Part shown: one piece after another, positions 1-7,232 of the stretch
How positions within the stretch are numbered: position 1 is the first letter of the stretch
How the letters are laid out: the number at the start of each line of letters is the position of its first letter
Source: an uncultured Porphyromonadaceae bacterium
Lineage (GTDB): Bacteria > Bacteroidota > Bacteroidia > Bacteroidales > Muribaculaceae
Assembly (NCBI GenBank): GCA_905193395.1
Contig: CAJJOO010000011.1
Span: 1 to 12,469, forward strand
DNA: 12,469 nt
Direction of reading: 5' to 3'
The notes under the pieces: generated by a model
The model's database searches: none
Seen by the model: the letters and a program-made list of their open reading frames with translations, nothing else
Told to the model about the DNA's origin: nothing
Position numbers and translations under genes: made by a program

Positions 1-263
1 TCAGATTAACGACAATGACCGTGTGCTGACCGGACATGCCGGTAATAATTTCGGAAGGTGTCGGTGACTATTCGGAATATACTTTGAAGAATAATGTCGG
101 GCAATTGATTATGGAGCAGTATCTTCATGACTGGGCCTCATTTGATTTCTCGGTATTTGATGAATATAAATACAATCGGGAAAATATTGCACGACAGGCT
201 TTGAAAGACTTTTCCAAGGAGTCTTTACTGCCCAAGGTCATCGAACAATTCAAAAGTATCTGA
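1..263 (+). CDS. Glycosyltransferase (GT4-like), C-terminal fragment, frame broken near left edge
   Basis: Only the tail of this protein is in the window. From 36 the frame reads MPVIISEGVGDYSEY, the usual nucleotide-sugar-binding end of a GT4-type glycosyltransferase (a Gly-x-Pro-Val-Ile strand followed by an acidic loop), then about 60 residues of charged C-terminal helix ending in a stop at 261-263. Upstream the same frame has TGA at 27-29, so it cannot simply continue to the left. The frame starting at base 2 is open and reads ...RVLTG up to base 34; removing one base at about 35 would join it to MPVII. A one-base insertion is therefore the simplest reading, but so little is visible that this is tentative. 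The next gene starts 7 bases after the stop, which suits one operon. Family call is moderately sure; specificity is unknown. Confidence 0.55.
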
Positions 264-269
264 AAAACA

Positions 270-1412
270 ATGGCCATAAAATTAAGACAAGCCATTACCA
301 ACAATTTTGTCAACATTCCGGGCTGGCATACGAGGCGTCGGATTGTGGTGATAGAGTCGGACGACTGGGGTGCCCTGCGCATGCCTTCGCGTGAGACATA
401 CGACCGGATGATTGCCGAAGGTATCCGCGTGCACCGTGAGCCATATTGCCGTTTTGACGGTCTGGAGACCGCTTCCGACCTTGAAGCCTTGTACGATGTG
501 CTGAAAAGTGTCAGCGGCAGCAACGGCCGCCATCCCGTTATTACGGCCGATGCCGTTGTGGCAAATCCGGATTTCGGAAAGATTCGCGAATCCGGCTTCG
601 CTGAATATCATTATGAACCGGTCACAGACACGTTTGCACGATCTGCGCGCCACGAAGGTGCATGGGAAATGTGGCGACAGGGTATGGATGGCGGTCTGAT
701 TCATCCGCAATTCCACGGACGTGAGCATCTCAACGTGAAGAAATGGATGGAGGCTCTTAACGGCGACGATGTGATTACGCGCCGGGCTTTCGATTTTGGT
801 ACCTTCGGTCTCACCTCGGATGTCGATTCCCGTATCCGTACCAACTACATGGGCGCATATAATTCTGCACTGCCGGAAGACGTTTCCTCCTATGGTAAGA
901 TTTTGGCCGAGGGTCTCGATTTGTTTGAGCAGATTTTCGGTTTCCGTTCCCAATCGTTCATTGCCACCACATATACATGGCCCTGCGAAATAGAGCCCTT
1001 CCTCAGTAAAGGCGGTGTGCGCTATCTCCAAGGCATGGTGAGTCAATGTGTTCCCCTTGACGATGACCGTACTTTTAAATATCGTAACAGCAATTTTGCC
1101 GGTCGGCGCTCGCCCAACGGACTCACCTACCTGATGCGCAACGCCTATTTCGAACCTTCGCAACATCCCGGGCGCGACTGGGTGGGAGATTGTCTCAGGC
1201 GCATTGAGATTGCTTTCCGTTGGCATAAGCCGGCAACTATATCGGCTCACCGCCTTAACTTTATAGGGTCCATCGATCCGATGAATACGTCCCGGAACCT
1301 GCCGATGTTTAAAACACTTTTGCAGACTATCGTTCGTCGCTGGCCTGATGTGGAGTTCATGACTTCCGACGAACTTGGGAAATTAATGTGCAATGATAAA
1401 GACAAAGACTGA
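270..1412 (+). CDS. Polysaccharide deacetylase-family (NodB-like) protein, copy 1
   Basis: This 380-residue protein is probably a cytoplasmic metal-dependent sugar or glycan deacetylase. ESDDWG at residues 29-34 follows a beta strand (RRIVVIE) and fits the Asp-Asp of NodB motif 1. FHGREH, with His149 and His153, fits the metal-binding His-x3-His of motif 2. WHKPATISAHR near residues 318-328 supplies further conserved histidines (319, 327). No signal peptide or membrane segment is seen, so it would act on a nucleotide sugar or a lipid-linked intermediate on the inner side. The ATG at 270 follows the previous stop closely and is followed at once by conserved sequence. It overlaps the next gene by 20 bases. 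A clear paralogue lies at 4356-5492. Motif assignment is by eye and the chemistry is inferred; in many genomes this family is annotated only as hypothetical or polysaccharide (de)acetylase. Confidence 0.75.
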   Translation: MAIKLRQAITNNFVNIPGWHTRRRIVVIESDDWGALRMPSRETYDRMIAEGIRVHREPYCRFDGLETASDLEALYDVLKSVSGSNGRHPVITADAVVANPDFGKIRESGFAEYHYEPVTDTFARSARHEGAWEMWRQGMDGGLIHPQFHGREHLNVKKWMEALNGDDVITRRAFDFGTFGLTSDVDSRIRTNYMGAYNSALPEDVSSYGKILAEGLDLFEQIFGFRSQSFIATTYTWPCEIEPFLSKGGVRYLQGMVSQCVPLDDDRTFKYRNSNFAGRRSPNGLTYLMRNAYFEPSQHPGRDWVGDCLRRIEIAFRWHKPATISAHRLNFIGSIDPMNTSRNLPMFKTLLQTIVRRWPDVEFMTSDELGKLMCNDKDKD

Positions 1413-1933
1413 CCTCCGGGAATATATCGCAGCCGACCGTAGCCGCTACACTCTGCGCTGGTTCGACCGTTTCATATATAGCGAGACATGGAAAACACTG
1501 AGATACCTACGGAATTTGAGAAAGGTCGAATACCACGCAAACAATTCCGGTTTGTATCATAAGGTGATGCACGCCCTCCGTTATTTTATCTGGCGCCGTC
1601 AAAATTGGAAATATGGGATATGTATAAACCCCGGAGCGTGTGGTAAGGGCTTGTATATCACTCATTTATTAGGGGGGTGTTATAGTGGTCAAGTACGCTC
1701 GTCTCGGCGAATATTGTGCTATCGGTCCCAATTGCATAGTTGGTACCAAACGCTCGGCGCATGACGTACCTGCAATCGGTAACAACGTGGAAATCTGTAT
1801 GGGCGCTAAACTCTACGGTACCCTTAAAGTAGGCGACAACGCCGTGATTGCACCCAATTCAGTGGTGATAAAAGACGTACCGGCCGGCGCCATCGTTTCC
1901 GGCGTTCCCGCACAGATAGTGAAAATCAGATGA
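1393..1933 (+). pseudogene. Serine-acetyltransferase-like hexapeptide acyltransferase, split by +1 frameshift
   Basis: Read as one gene, this encodes about 179 residues: an N-terminal helical region (KTKTDLREYIAADRSRY onward), then INPGACGKGLYITH with His91, then left-handed beta-helix hexapeptide repeats (IGNNVEI, VGDNAVIAPNSVV) and the usual C-terminal VSGVPAQIV. This is the architecture of the short serine O-acetyltransferase-like enzymes found in capsule loci, which generally transfer acetyl from acetyl-CoA to a sugar hydroxyl. The first frame runs 1393-1764. The correct downstream frame resumes at about 1678 and ends at 1931-1933. The switch falls at six G (1672-1677); five G would restore HLLGGVIVVKYARLG. 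As read, translation ends after about 95 proper residues plus 28 aberrant ones, without most of the repeats, so it should be inactive. A sequencing error in the G run is a serious alternative. The start overlaps the previous gene by 20 bases; the end overlaps the next start as ATGA. Confidence 0.8.
1672..1677 (+). other. Six-G run at the frameshift point
   Basis: A run of six G sits exactly where the acetyltransferase reading frame changes. Loss of one G would give a continuous gene. The run is short for classical phase variation by homopolymer slippage, but it is the kind of site where polymerase slippage and sequencing miscalls both happen. Confidence 0.7.
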
Positions 1934-3078
1934 AAAAGCGCATTTTAATAATTTGTCCGTCAAACAGGGGTACTATTGCAATATGCACTCTGAATCTATG
2001 GAAAGCACTGCAACAAACAGAACTTTATGAGGTTAAGTGCATTTTAATGTACAAACTGGCAGACGGTATAAGCGATTTTGATTCTTGCGATGCATTTATT
2101 GAAGGAAGCCAGGAAAATGGCGTTAAACGTTTCCTCAAACTCGCGTCACAGACCCATTGGGTAAGAAAGCAAAAACGATCTTTTAAGCCGAATCAGACAA
2201 TCAGCACTCTGTTCAGTTGTTCCGCGTTCAATGTCCTCGCTGGAGGGCAAGACATAAAAACGGGTATTTTCCACTCTCCTCATCAGCAAGTTAAATCTCA
2301 AGGCCGAATCAGTTATGCGCTTACCTTGTTCTACTATAATTGTTTATTCCCACGTCTGGACCGATTGTTCTGCGTAAGCAGAGAAGTTAAAGATTCGATA
2401 GAAAATTCTTTTCCAAGAATTAATCCCAATAAAATATCCGTAGTATACAATGCACACGATGAAAGAACCATTCTGAACAGGAGCACTGAATTGCTGGATA
2501 ATGACGTTGAACGGAGTATTTTTGCTTCTGATGTTATCCTTTATGTCGGAAGATTCGATTATAATAAGGCTCCTGAACGTGCTTTGGATGCATTTATTAA
2601 GTCCGGATTGGCCTCATGTTGTCAATTGGTCTTTATTGGGGGGACAGATTCTGACTATACTCAAAGATTGAAAAATATGGCGACAACGCATGACATAGAG
2701 GATAGAGTGCATTTCCTTGGGCTTAAACAGAATCCATATAAATATATGGCTCGTTCCAAAGCATTAGTGTCTTGCTCGTACAGCGAGGGTTTGCCGGGTG
2801 TAATTATCGAATCTCAGATATTAGGGAAACCCGTAGTGACAACTAATTCCTCTTTCGGCGTCTGGGAGATATTGTCTTGCCCTGATGAATATACAGACAT
2901 TCAATCAAATCATGTGACACCTTTTGGAATCATCACTCCTAATCGGCATGCCGATAGCGACATTGAATATCTTGCAGATGCTATGACCCGGATAGTAAAA
3001 GAGTGTGGACCGATGCCTGCCTCTCCCTTTATAAAAAGTGTTTCATTCACCTCAATAGCGGATAAATACGGTATTTGA
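1930..3078 (+). CDS. GT4-family glycosyltransferase
   Basis: This 382-residue protein should transfer a sugar from a nucleotide donor to the growing lipid-linked oligosaccharide on the inner membrane face. The GT-B fold is visible: an N-terminal Rossmann strand (KKRILIICPSNRG), a linker VVYNAHDE at about 171-178, the second-domain start ILYVGRFDYNKAPERAL at about 203-219, and the nucleotide-binding EGLPGVIIE with Glu286 and Glu294 (the E-x7-E motif of GT4). The length is normal. The ATG overlaps the previous stop as ATGA, suggesting translational coupling. Three sampled 60-base lines (2341, 2461, 2581) are each 42% G+C, against 50-60% in sampled lines of nearby genes, so it may have a different origin. 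Donor and linkage cannot be read from the sequence. Confidence 0.88.
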   Translation: MKKRILIICPSNRGTIAICTLNLWKALQQTELYEVKCILMYKLADGISDFDSCDAFIEGSQENGVKRFLKLASQTHWVRKQKRSFKPNQTISTLFSCSAFNVLAGGQDIKTGIFHSPHQQVKSQGRISYALTLFYYNCLFPRLDRLFCVSREVKDSIENSFPRINPNKISVVYNAHDERTILNRSTELLDNDVERSIFASDVILYVGRFDYNKAPERALDAFIKSGLASCCQLVFIGGTDSDYTQRLKNMATTHDIEDRVHFLGLKQNPYKYMARSKALVSCSYSEGLPGVIIESQILGKPVVTTNSSFGVWEILSCPDEYTDIQSNHVTPFGIITPNRHADSDIEYLADAMTRIVKECGPMPASPFIKSVSFTSIADKYGI

Positions 3079-3153
3079 ACATTATTTGGCATTAATGAGA
3101 AAATCGCGTTTAAATATCACGAAAGCGATTAATCAGAATAAATGCAAGATTAA
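3079..3153 (+). other. 75-base intergenic gap, largest in the window
   Basis: This AT-rich stretch is the only sizeable gap between genes. I see no match to the Bacteroidota promoter consensus (TTG near -33 with TAnnTTTG near -7), no terminator-like hairpin with a T run, and no coding potential. A weak 6-base inverted repeat (AATCGC at 3102-3107, GCGATT at 3125-3130, loop 17) is present but unconvincing. It follows the AT-richest gene and may mark a past recombination edge. Confidence 0.5.
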
Positions 3154-4386
3154 ATGAAATTATTGCTGGTAAATACTTCAATAAACTCAACTTCCACAGG
3201 CAGGATTGCGGAAGAAATTGGTCGTTGTGCTTCAAAGGCTGGCTTTCAGGTTTCCGCCGGATACGGTTTCGTAAATAATAAGTCGCAACTCGATACAATT
3301 AAAATCGGAACAAAGTCAGACCATTATTTGCATGCGCTATATACGCGTCTGGCTGACCGGCATGGATTCGGGTCCGGTAGGGCGACTGCGAAGTTCCTTG
3401 AACGGCTCGACGAAATCGCCCCGGATATTGTGAATCTTCATAATATCCATGGCTATTATCTGAATGTGGAACTGTTGGCGAAATACTTGTCAAGAAAAGG
3501 CATCCCCGTGGTATGGACATTTCACGACTGCTGGCCTTTCACCGGTCACTGCTCATACTTCGATGCAGTTCATTGCGACTTGTGGAAGTCCGGCTGCCGG
3601 AATTGCCCGAATAAGCATGGCTATCCGGAATCTATTCTTTCAGATAATTCCGAGAAGAATTATAATGAAAAACGTAGGCTTTTCTGCGCTATCCCTAATC
3701 TCACCATAGTGACGCCCTGTCATTGGATGGCGGAGAATGTGAAGGCGTCTTTCCTCGGAAGTTCCCCTGTAAGAGTGATATACAATGGAGTTGATACGGA
3801 CGTTTTCAAGCCTGCTGCAAGTGGCGACATTTCACGTCTGAGGCATGAGAAAGGACTTGACGGGAAAAAGATAATCCTCGGAGTGGCCAGTGTCTGGGAC
3901 AGACGCAAGGGGCTTGAAGATTTCAAGAAACTTGCTGATATGCTCTTTGACGATGAGCGTATTGTTCTCATTGGCCTCAATAATAAACAACTTGCCGCAT
4001 TGCCTGAAAATGTTATTGGCGTCAGCCGAACGGAGAATACGACGCAACTGGCTGAATATTATTCCATGGCCGATGTATTCGTAAATCCCACTTATGTGGA
4101 TAATTTCCCTACAACGAATATCGAGGCCCTGGCTTGCGGGACGCCCGTCGTAACATATAATACAGGCGGTTCCCCTGAAGCAATTGACAACACGACCGGA
4201 AGGGTTGTCGATAAAGGTGACATCGTTTCATTGCTGAACGAAATCCGCAGCCGATACAAAAATGAAGAAATTTCAAAGAAGTGTCGCGAGAGGGCAGTCG
4301 GCAATTTTGACAGCCGTGACCGTTTCCGAGATTATGTAAATCTATTCAACGATATATGTACCACAACACATTCCGATCAAAACTGA
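3154..4386 (+). CDS. GT4-family glycosyltransferase, WcaC-like with Cys-rich insert
   Basis: This 410-residue GT-B enzyme resembles the WcaC-like capsule/colanic-acid glycosyltransferases. It begins with a Rossmann strand (LLLVNTSINSTSTGRIAEEIG), continues through IVNLHNIHGYYLN near 92-104, and carries the insert typical of this subgroup: HDCWPFTGHCSYF followed by CDLWKSGCRNCP, with Cys126, 133, 141, 148 and 151. The linker VIYNGVDTDVF lies near 208-218 and the nucleotide-binding loop DNFPTTNIEALACGTPVV near 316-333. The first acidic residue of the E-x7-E motif is Asp316 rather than Glu; the second is Glu324. The cysteines may bind a metal or form a structural knot, which is an inference. Its end overlaps the second deacetylase-like gene by 31 bases. 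Function as a glycosyltransferase is confident; donor and acceptor are unknown. Confidence 0.9.
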   Translation: MKLLLVNTSINSTSTGRIAEEIGRCASKAGFQVSAGYGFVNNKSQLDTIKIGTKSDHYLHALYTRLADRHGFGSGRATAKFLERLDEIAPDIVNLHNIHGYYLNVELLAKYLSRKGIPVVWTFHDCWPFTGHCSYFDAVHCDLWKSGCRNCPNKHGYPESILSDNSEKNYNEKRRLFCAIPNLTIVTPCHWMAENVKASFLGSSPVRVIYNGVDTDVFKPAASGDISRLRHEKGLDGKKIILGVASVWDRRKGLEDFKKLADMLFDDERIVLIGLNNKQLAALPENVIGVSRTENTTQLAEYYSMADVFVNPTYVDNFPTTNIEALACGTPVVTYNTGGSPEAIDNTTGRVVDKGDIVSLLNEIRSRYKNEEISKKCRERAVGNFDSRDRFRDYVNLFNDICTTTHSDQN

Positions 4387-5492
4387 CAGTCAACGCCAGT
4401 AACATCCCCGGCTGGCGCACCGGCAGGCATATCGTCGTTTTCGAGTCGGACGACTGGGGAAGCATCCGCATGTCTTCGCTCGAAGCGTTCCGGCGGCTTT
4501 TGGCCGGCGGCATGCGTGAGGACAGGAACCATTATAACACTTTCGATTCACTCGAAAGTAACGACGATATTCTTGCCATGTTTGAGACTTTGACCAAGTT
4601 CAAAGACTCAACCGGCCGTCATCCCGTGTTTACAGGCGTGAATGTGGTCGCAAATCCTGTCTTTGAGAAAATCAAAGAAAATAGATTTAGTGAATATGTC
4701 TACGAACCTTATACGGAGACGCTCCGGCGCTATCCGGCACATGACAAGGTTTATGCCTTATGGCTCGAGGGCATTGAGCAGCGCCTTATGGTTCCTGTGT
4801 TTCACGGCCGTGAACATCTGAACGTGCAGCGATGGCTTAGGGCGCTGAATGCTGGCCAGAAATCCACCCTGCTTGGCTTTGAAAACGGCGTAACAGGTAT
4901 ATATAATGGCATCAATGACGAGCCGATTCCGGAATTTCAGGCTGCGTTCAATATTGACACCACCAACGACCTCCCGTACCTGCGTGATGTTCTGGAAACC
5001 GGACTGGCCCTGTTCAAAAAACTGTATGGCTATAATTCCACATACTTCGTGCCTACAAATGGACCCTTCAACAATTCACTTGAGAAGGTTCTGTTCGATT
5101 GTGGCGTGAAATATATAAACACCGGTAAAGTCCAGCATGAGCCTTTGGGCGGTGGAGTGACTAAAAAGCATTTCCGTTATCTTGGTAAAAAGAACAAATT
5201 TGGTCAGGTTTACCTGACTCGCAACTGCTTCTTCGAGCCATCGAGTTTTGAGCAGCCGGCATCACGCGATTGGGTGGATACCTGTCTGCATGAAATCGAG
5301 ATTGCATTCCGCTGGCACAAGCCTGCAACTATCAGCACTCATCGTGTAAACTATATTGGCTTTTTGCACCTCGAAAATCGCGAGAAATCACAGCGGAAAC
5401 TATCGGAACTTCTGTCTCGCATGCTGAAACGCTGGCCCGATATAGAATTCATGACTTCGATGGAACTTGGAGGTTTGATTGCCGGAAAATGA
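4356..5492 (+). CDS. Polysaccharide deacetylase-family (NodB-like) protein, copy 2
   Basis: At 378 residues this is a paralogue of the protein at 270-1412, sharing the whole framework: NIPGW, ESDDWG (Asp32, Asp33), RHPV...VVANP, FHGREHLNV (His150, His154), IEIAFRWHKPATIS with His321 and His329, and RWPDIEFMTS near the end. The two copies differ strongly in the middle (about 165-290), where substrate contacts might lie. Both keep every putative metal and catalytic residue, so both may be active, perhaps on different sugars. No signal peptide is seen, so it is probably cytoplasmic. The chosen ATG at 4356 sits 31 bases inside the preceding gene; conserved sequence begins about 15 residues in. 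It ends as ATGA with the next gene. The deacetylase chemistry is inferred from motifs only. Confidence 0.76.
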   Translation: MYHNTFRSKLTVNASNIPGWRTGRHIVVFESDDWGSIRMSSLEAFRRLLAGGMREDRNHYNTFDSLESNDDILAMFETLTKFKDSTGRHPVFTGVNVVANPVFEKIKENRFSEYVYEPYTETLRRYPAHDKVYALWLEGIEQRLMVPVFHGREHLNVQRWLRALNAGQKSTLLGFENGVTGIYNGINDEPIPEFQAAFNIDTTNDLPYLRDVLETGLALFKKLYGYNSTYFVPTNGPFNNSLEKVLFDCGVKYINTGKVQHEPLGGGVTKKHFRYLGKKNKFGQVYLTRNCFFEPSSFEQPASRDWVDTCLHEIEIAFRWHKPATISTHRVNYIGFLHLENREKSQRKLSELLSRMLKRWPDIEFMTSMELGGLIAGK

Positions 5493-6619
5493 AAAAACTT
5501 GTTTATATAAACCAGGTCGGCAACTACCTTTCCGAAGGGATTGTGGGCGCTATGCTTTCGGATGGCGGCTATGACGAAGTAGCGCTGTTGGTTGGGAATC
5601 CTGGAAATGTCAGAATTGACCTGCCCAATGTCCGGATTGAGAAAATATGTTCATATAACCGTTCGTCTTTCATAAAGAGGACATGGTCCTGGCTCATGGC
5701 TTCTTTACAGATTCAATGGAAACTTTGGACCCGATATCGGCATTATGACGCTTTTCTGGTCTCAAATCCGCCTATCGCCGCTTTCTGCATGGCTTTGACA
5801 CGCAATCGATACAAGTCTCTGATTTATGACATATATCCGGATGGACTCGTTTCCGGCGGATTCCTTTCGGACCGGAATCTTTTCATCGGGCTATGGCAAA
5901 GGTACAACAGACGTTTTTTCAAAAATGCAGATGGCGTTTTCACAATCACAGAGGGCATGGCCGATAGACTGTCGAAATACATAGACCGAAGCAAGATAGA
6001 GGTAGTCCCAATTTGGTACAATCCTTCCCTGCGTAGGATTCCGAAAGAGGAAAACTTATTTATCCGGGAGCATAAACTCGAGGATAAATTCATTGTGATG
6101 TATTCAGGCAATATCGGCAAGACCCATAATGTTGAATTGCTGGTCGATGTTGCGAATCTCTTAAAAGACGAACGGGACATAATGTTTGTAATTATCGGTG
6201 AAGGATGGTTGAAACAGAATATTGTGAGCAAGGTCGAGGAACTTAATTTGCCCAATGTCCTTATTTTGCCCTATCAGCCCGTCGATTTCATTTCGCATTC
6301 ACTTTCAGCGGCGAGCATCAGTTATATCTCTCTGGACGAAAAGGTGTCGACGGTGAGCGTGCCGAGCAAAACATATAATTGCATGTTCGTTGGTTCGCCA
6401 TTATTGTGCATCGCCTCGGAAAAGGCTGAACTTACACGTCTGGTCGATAAAAATCGTTGTGGCGCTGTTTTTCATGAAAATGCCCCGGAAAAGATAGCGT
6501 CTTTTATCCGGGACCTTAAAAGCGACGGGGTAAAATATGCGGCCATGCGTCGCAATGCGATTACCGCGTCGGAAAAATTCAGTTCCGATAATGCCTTTAA
6601 ATTCTGTAAGATAAAATGA
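5489..6619 (+). CDS. GT4-family glycosyltransferase, WbuB-like
   Basis: This 376-residue protein resembles WbuB-type GT4 enzymes, which add an early sugar, often an amino-deoxy sugar, to the lipid-linked first sugar. Visible features are an N-terminal GNYLSEGIVG loop, VSNPPIAAF at about 91-99, LIYDIYPDGL at about 111-120, VVPIWYNP near 172-179, the second-domain start FIVMYSGNIGKTHNVELL at about 201-218, and VPSKTYNCM near 291-299 in the nucleotide-binding region. It starts within the previous stop and its own stop overlaps the initiating transferase gene as ATGA; that pairing with the priming enzyme supports a role in an early step. The exact sugar is not determinable. Full length and intact. 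Confidence 0.87.
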   Translation: MKKLVYINQVGNYLSEGIVGAMLSDGGYDEVALLVGNPGNVRIDLPNVRIEKICSYNRSSFIKRTWSWLMASLQIQWKLWTRYRHYDAFLVSNPPIAAFCMALTRNRYKSLIYDIYPDGLVSGGFLSDRNLFIGLWQRYNRRFFKNADGVFTITEGMADRLSKYIDRSKIEVVPIWYNPSLRRIPKEENLFIREHKLEDKFIVMYSGNIGKTHNVELLVDVANLLKDERDIMFVIIGEGWLKQNIVSKVEELNLPNVLILPYQPVDFISHSLSAASISYISLDEKVSTVSVPSKTYNCMFVGSPLLCIASEKAELTRLVDKNRCGAVFHENAPEKIASFIRDLKSDGVKYAAMRRNAITASEKFSSDNAFKFCKIK

Positions 6620-7230
6620 AACCATATCGCGATTTTCTTAAACGAACGATTGACATCGTAGCCTCGGGCGGTACGCTGCTGGTGCTGGCGGTGCCATTGG
6701 CTGCGGTGACTGTCTGGCTCCATTTTGCCAACAAAGGTGCCGGAGCATTCTTCTTCCAGAAACGCCCCGGTAAAAACGGCAAAATATTTAAAGTCGTAAA
6801 GTTCAAGACTATGACCGACGAGCGCGATAAGGAAGGCAATCTGTTACCTGATGCTGACCGCCTTACCAAAGTCGGCCGTTTTGTCCGTTCAACTTCGATT
6901 GATGAATTGCCCCAGTTATGGAACGTCTTAAAGGGCGAGATGTCGTTGATAGGTCCGCGACCGCTTCTTGTTCAGTATCTTCCCCTCTATTCCAAGGAGC
7001 AGGCTCGCCGGCATGAGGTCCGCCCGGGTATTACAGGCTGGGCGCAGTGTCATGGCCGCAATGCCATATCGTGGCAAAAGAAATTTGAACTCGACGTCTG
7101 GTACGTCGACCACATCTCGTTTATCACTGATTGCAAGGTCGTATTAACCACAATAAAGAAAGTGCTGAAGCGGGCCGATATCTCGTCGGAAACTTCGGCG
7201 ACAATGGAGGCTTTCAACGGCCATAATTAA
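6616..7230 (+). CDS. Initiating sugar-phosphate transferase (bacterial sugar transferase family, PglC-like)
   Basis: This 204-residue monotopic membrane enzyme transfers a sugar 1-phosphate from a UDP-sugar to undecaprenyl phosphate, the first committed step of the glycan. It has one N-terminal hydrophobic hairpin (about 18-37), then FFFQKRPGKNGKIFKVVKFKTM, the catalytic Asp96-Glu97 in SIDELPQLWNVLKGEMSLIGPRPL, and RPGITGWAQ further on, all standard for the family. It is the short PglC-type form, without the extra N-terminal membrane domain of WcaJ/WbaP. It lies in the middle of the operon between a WbuB-like transferase (4-base overlap) and a PglD/NeuD-like acyltransferase (2 bases away). 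The first sugar cannot be read from sequence; a UDP-linked acetamido sugar would fit the context. Confidence 0.93.
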   Translation: MKPYRDFLKRTIDIVASGGTLLVLAVPLAAVTVWLHFANKGAGAFFFQKRPGKNGKIFKVVKFKTMTDERDKEGNLLPDADRLTKVGRFVRSTSIDELPQLWNVLKGEMSLIGPRPLLVQYLPLYSKEQARRHEVRPGITGWAQCHGRNAISWQKKFELDVWYVDHISFITDCKVVLTTIKKVLKRADISSETSATMEAFNGHN

Positions 7231-7232
7231 TT

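Noticed and set aside
282..1250. Long open frame on the - strand (322 residues)
   Set aside because: It lies wholly opposite the deacetylase-like gene, whose protein has clear conserved motifs; the antisense translation shows no recognisable domain. It is a shadow of codon bias.
1672..1677. Classical phase-variable homopolymer tract
   Set aside because: Six G is shorter than tracts normally shown to switch; I keep it as a possible slippage site but do not call it phase variation.
3079..3153. Possible internal promoter or terminator in the largest gap
   Set aside because: No TAnnTTTG/-33 TTG match was found and the 6-base inverted repeat has a 17-base loop and no T run after it.
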